A stretch of DNA of 15,400 nucleotides from DASWRT01 sp036403035 (GTDB taxonomy: Bacteria; Pseudomonadota; Alphaproteobacteria; ATCC43930; CGMCC-115725). The stretch lies in assembly GCA_036403035.1 (NCBI GenBank), contig DASWRT010000364.1, positions 1-15,400 on the forward strand. Direction: 5' to 3'. The notes beneath the pieces are model-generated. The model was given only the letters and a program-made list of their open reading frames with translations, made no database searches and was not told where the DNA came from. The stretch's first letter is position 1. Every line of letters starts with the position of its first letter. This document shows positions 14,403 to 15,400 of this stretch, one piece after another. The position numbers and the translations under genes were made by a program.

Positions 14403-15400
14403 TTAGAGGAACAGCCGGCGCACGTCTTCGAGGACGTGGCAGAGATGCCGGGCGAAGCGGGCGGCGAGCGCGCCGTCGATTACGCGGTGGTCGTAGGAGA
14501 GCGAAACCGGCAGCATCAGGCGCGGCACGAAGCTCTCGCCGTCCCACACCGGCGCCATCCGCGAGCGCACGACGCCGAGGATCGCCACCTCCGGCGCGTT
14601 GACGATCGGGGTGAACCCCGTGCCGCCGATGCCGCCGAGGCTCGATATGGTGAAGCTCGCGCCCTGCAAATCGTTCGGCCCGAGCTTGCCGTCGCGCGCC
14701 TTCTTCGAGACGGCGGCCAGTTCCTGGCTCAGCTCATGGACGCCCTTCCGGTCGACCTCGCGGATCACCGGCACGACGAGGCCGTCGGGCGTGTCGACCG
14801 CGACGCCGAGATGGTAGTAGCGCTTGAGGATCAGCGCGTCCTTCTCCGGCGAGAGCGAGCTGTTGAACTCGGGGAACTGCTTCAAGGCGGAGACGCTCGC
14901 CTTCATCAGGAAGGCGAGAAGCGTGACGCGGAAGCCTTTCTCTTTCGCCGCGGTATCCAGCTCCTTGCGGTACGCCTCCAGCTCGGTGATGTCCGCCTCG
15001 TCCTGCTGCGTGACGTGCGGAACGTTGAGCCAGGCGCGATGGAGGTGCGGTCCGGAGAGTTTCTTGATGCGCGACAGCGGCTTCGTCTCGACCGGCCCGA
15101 ACTTCGAGAAGTCCTGCGGCGGAATTTCGGGGATGCCGGTCCCGCCGGCCGGCGGCGCCTGCATGGGCGCCGGAGCGGCCGGCCCGCGGAGGAACGCGAG
15201 GACGTCCTCCTTGGTGATGCGGCCCTTCTCGCCCGTCCCCCTGACGCTCGTGAGGTCGACGCCGAGTTCGCGGGCGACCCGGCGCACGCTGGGGCTGGCG
15301 TGCACCTGTCCGAAGCCGGGGGCCGCGGCGGCGGCGGCGGCTGCCGCGACGCCCGCCGGCTTCTCGCGGGCATGCGCCGCGACCGGCGCGGCGGCGGCCG
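14403..15400 (-). CDS. aceF: Pyruvate dehydrogenase E2, dihydrolipoamide acetyltransferase, N-terminus outside window
   Basis: The frame is open from the window edge to TAA (14405-14403) and gives 332 C-terminal residues. E2 transfers acetyl groups from lipoamide to CoA and forms the core of the complex. An Ala/Pro-rich linker comes first. It is followed by the peripheral-subunit-binding domain (ASPSVRRVARELGVDL, VRGTGEKGRITKEDV). The catalytic domain begins with the FSKFGPVETKPLSRIKKLSG stretch and ends with the active-site SYDHRVIDG. The sequence matches the E. coli AceF type (NVPHVTQQDEADITELEAYR, FNSSLSPEKDALILKRYYHL) more closely than the E2 of heterotetrameric E1 complexes, so a homodimeric E1 (aceE) is expected further upstream. 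The lipoyl domain or domains are not visible. The GTG at 15305 is an internal valine, not a start. Confidence 0.96.
   Translation of the reverse strand, partial: AAAAPVAAHAREKPAGVAAAAAAAAAPGFGQVHASPSVRRVARELGVDLTSVRGTGEKGRITKEDVLAFLRGPAAPAPMQAPPAGGTGIPEIPPQDFSKFGPVETKPLSRIKKLSGPHLHRAWLNVPHVTQQDEADITELEAYRKELDTAAKEKGFRVTLLAFLMKASVSALKQFPEFNSSLSPEKDALILKRYYHLGVAVDTPDGLVVPVIREVDRKGVHELSQELAAVSKKARDGKLGPNDLQGASFTISSLGGIGGTGFTPIVNAPEVAILGVVRSRMAPVWDGESFVPRLMLPVSLSYDHRVIDGALAARFARHLCHVLEDVRRLFL

Overview
The window is a high-GC chromosomal segment in which every convincing gene lies on the minus strand. Strong GC bias at third codon positions produces many long open frames on the opposite strand, which I treat as shadows. 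The gene set points to a proteobacterium, most likely an alphaproteobacterium, with moderate certainty: it has an AceF-type pyruvate dehydrogenase E2, a lipoylated E3, a MaeB hybrid malic enzyme, DctA, a type II NADH dehydrogenase and SelA/SelB. No rRNA, tRNA, CRISPR array, insertion sequence or phage gene was recognised.

Read in the direction of transcription (from high to low coordinates), the first block is central carbon metabolism. It holds the 3' part of the pyruvate dehydrogenase E2 gene (aceF, cut by the window edge), an E3 gene carrying two tandem lipoyl domains, a NADP-type malic enzyme with a C-terminal phosphotransacetylase-like domain (maeB), the C4-dicarboxylate carrier dctA, and a type II NADH dehydrogenase (ndh). 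Together these describe a route from external succinate, fumarate or malate through pyruvate to acetyl-CoA, with an NADH oxidase feeding electrons to quinone. The only long intergenic gap, between maeB and dctA, is rich in inverted repeats and may carry dctA control sites.

The second block (about 5.3 to 6.9 kb) holds small genes: an orphan CheY-like receiver, an exported Ala/Arg/Lys-rich basic protein whose signal peptide is encoded by a hexanucleotide repeat and which starts at TTG, and a homologue of the Anabaena sensory rhodopsin transducer (ASRT) with no rhodopsin gene in the window.

The third block (about 0.9 to 5.2 kb) is a selenocysteine locus. A possible 47-codon ORF comes first. It is followed by a small tail-anchored protein whose N-terminus looks like sigma-70 region 1.1, then selA (selenocysteine synthase) and selB (Sec-specific elongation factor), which overlap by 4 bp. 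No tRNA-Sec gene and no convincing selenoprotein gene was found in the window.

At the left edge lies a secreted DNA/RNA non-specific endonuclease, truncated by the window. Its signature motif reads DRGR where the family has DRGH, so the usual catalytic histidine is an arginine. The points most worth following up are the sigma-1.1-like membrane protein beside selAB, the DRGR nuclease, the rhodopsin-less ASRT, and the near-identical duplicated lipoyl domain.
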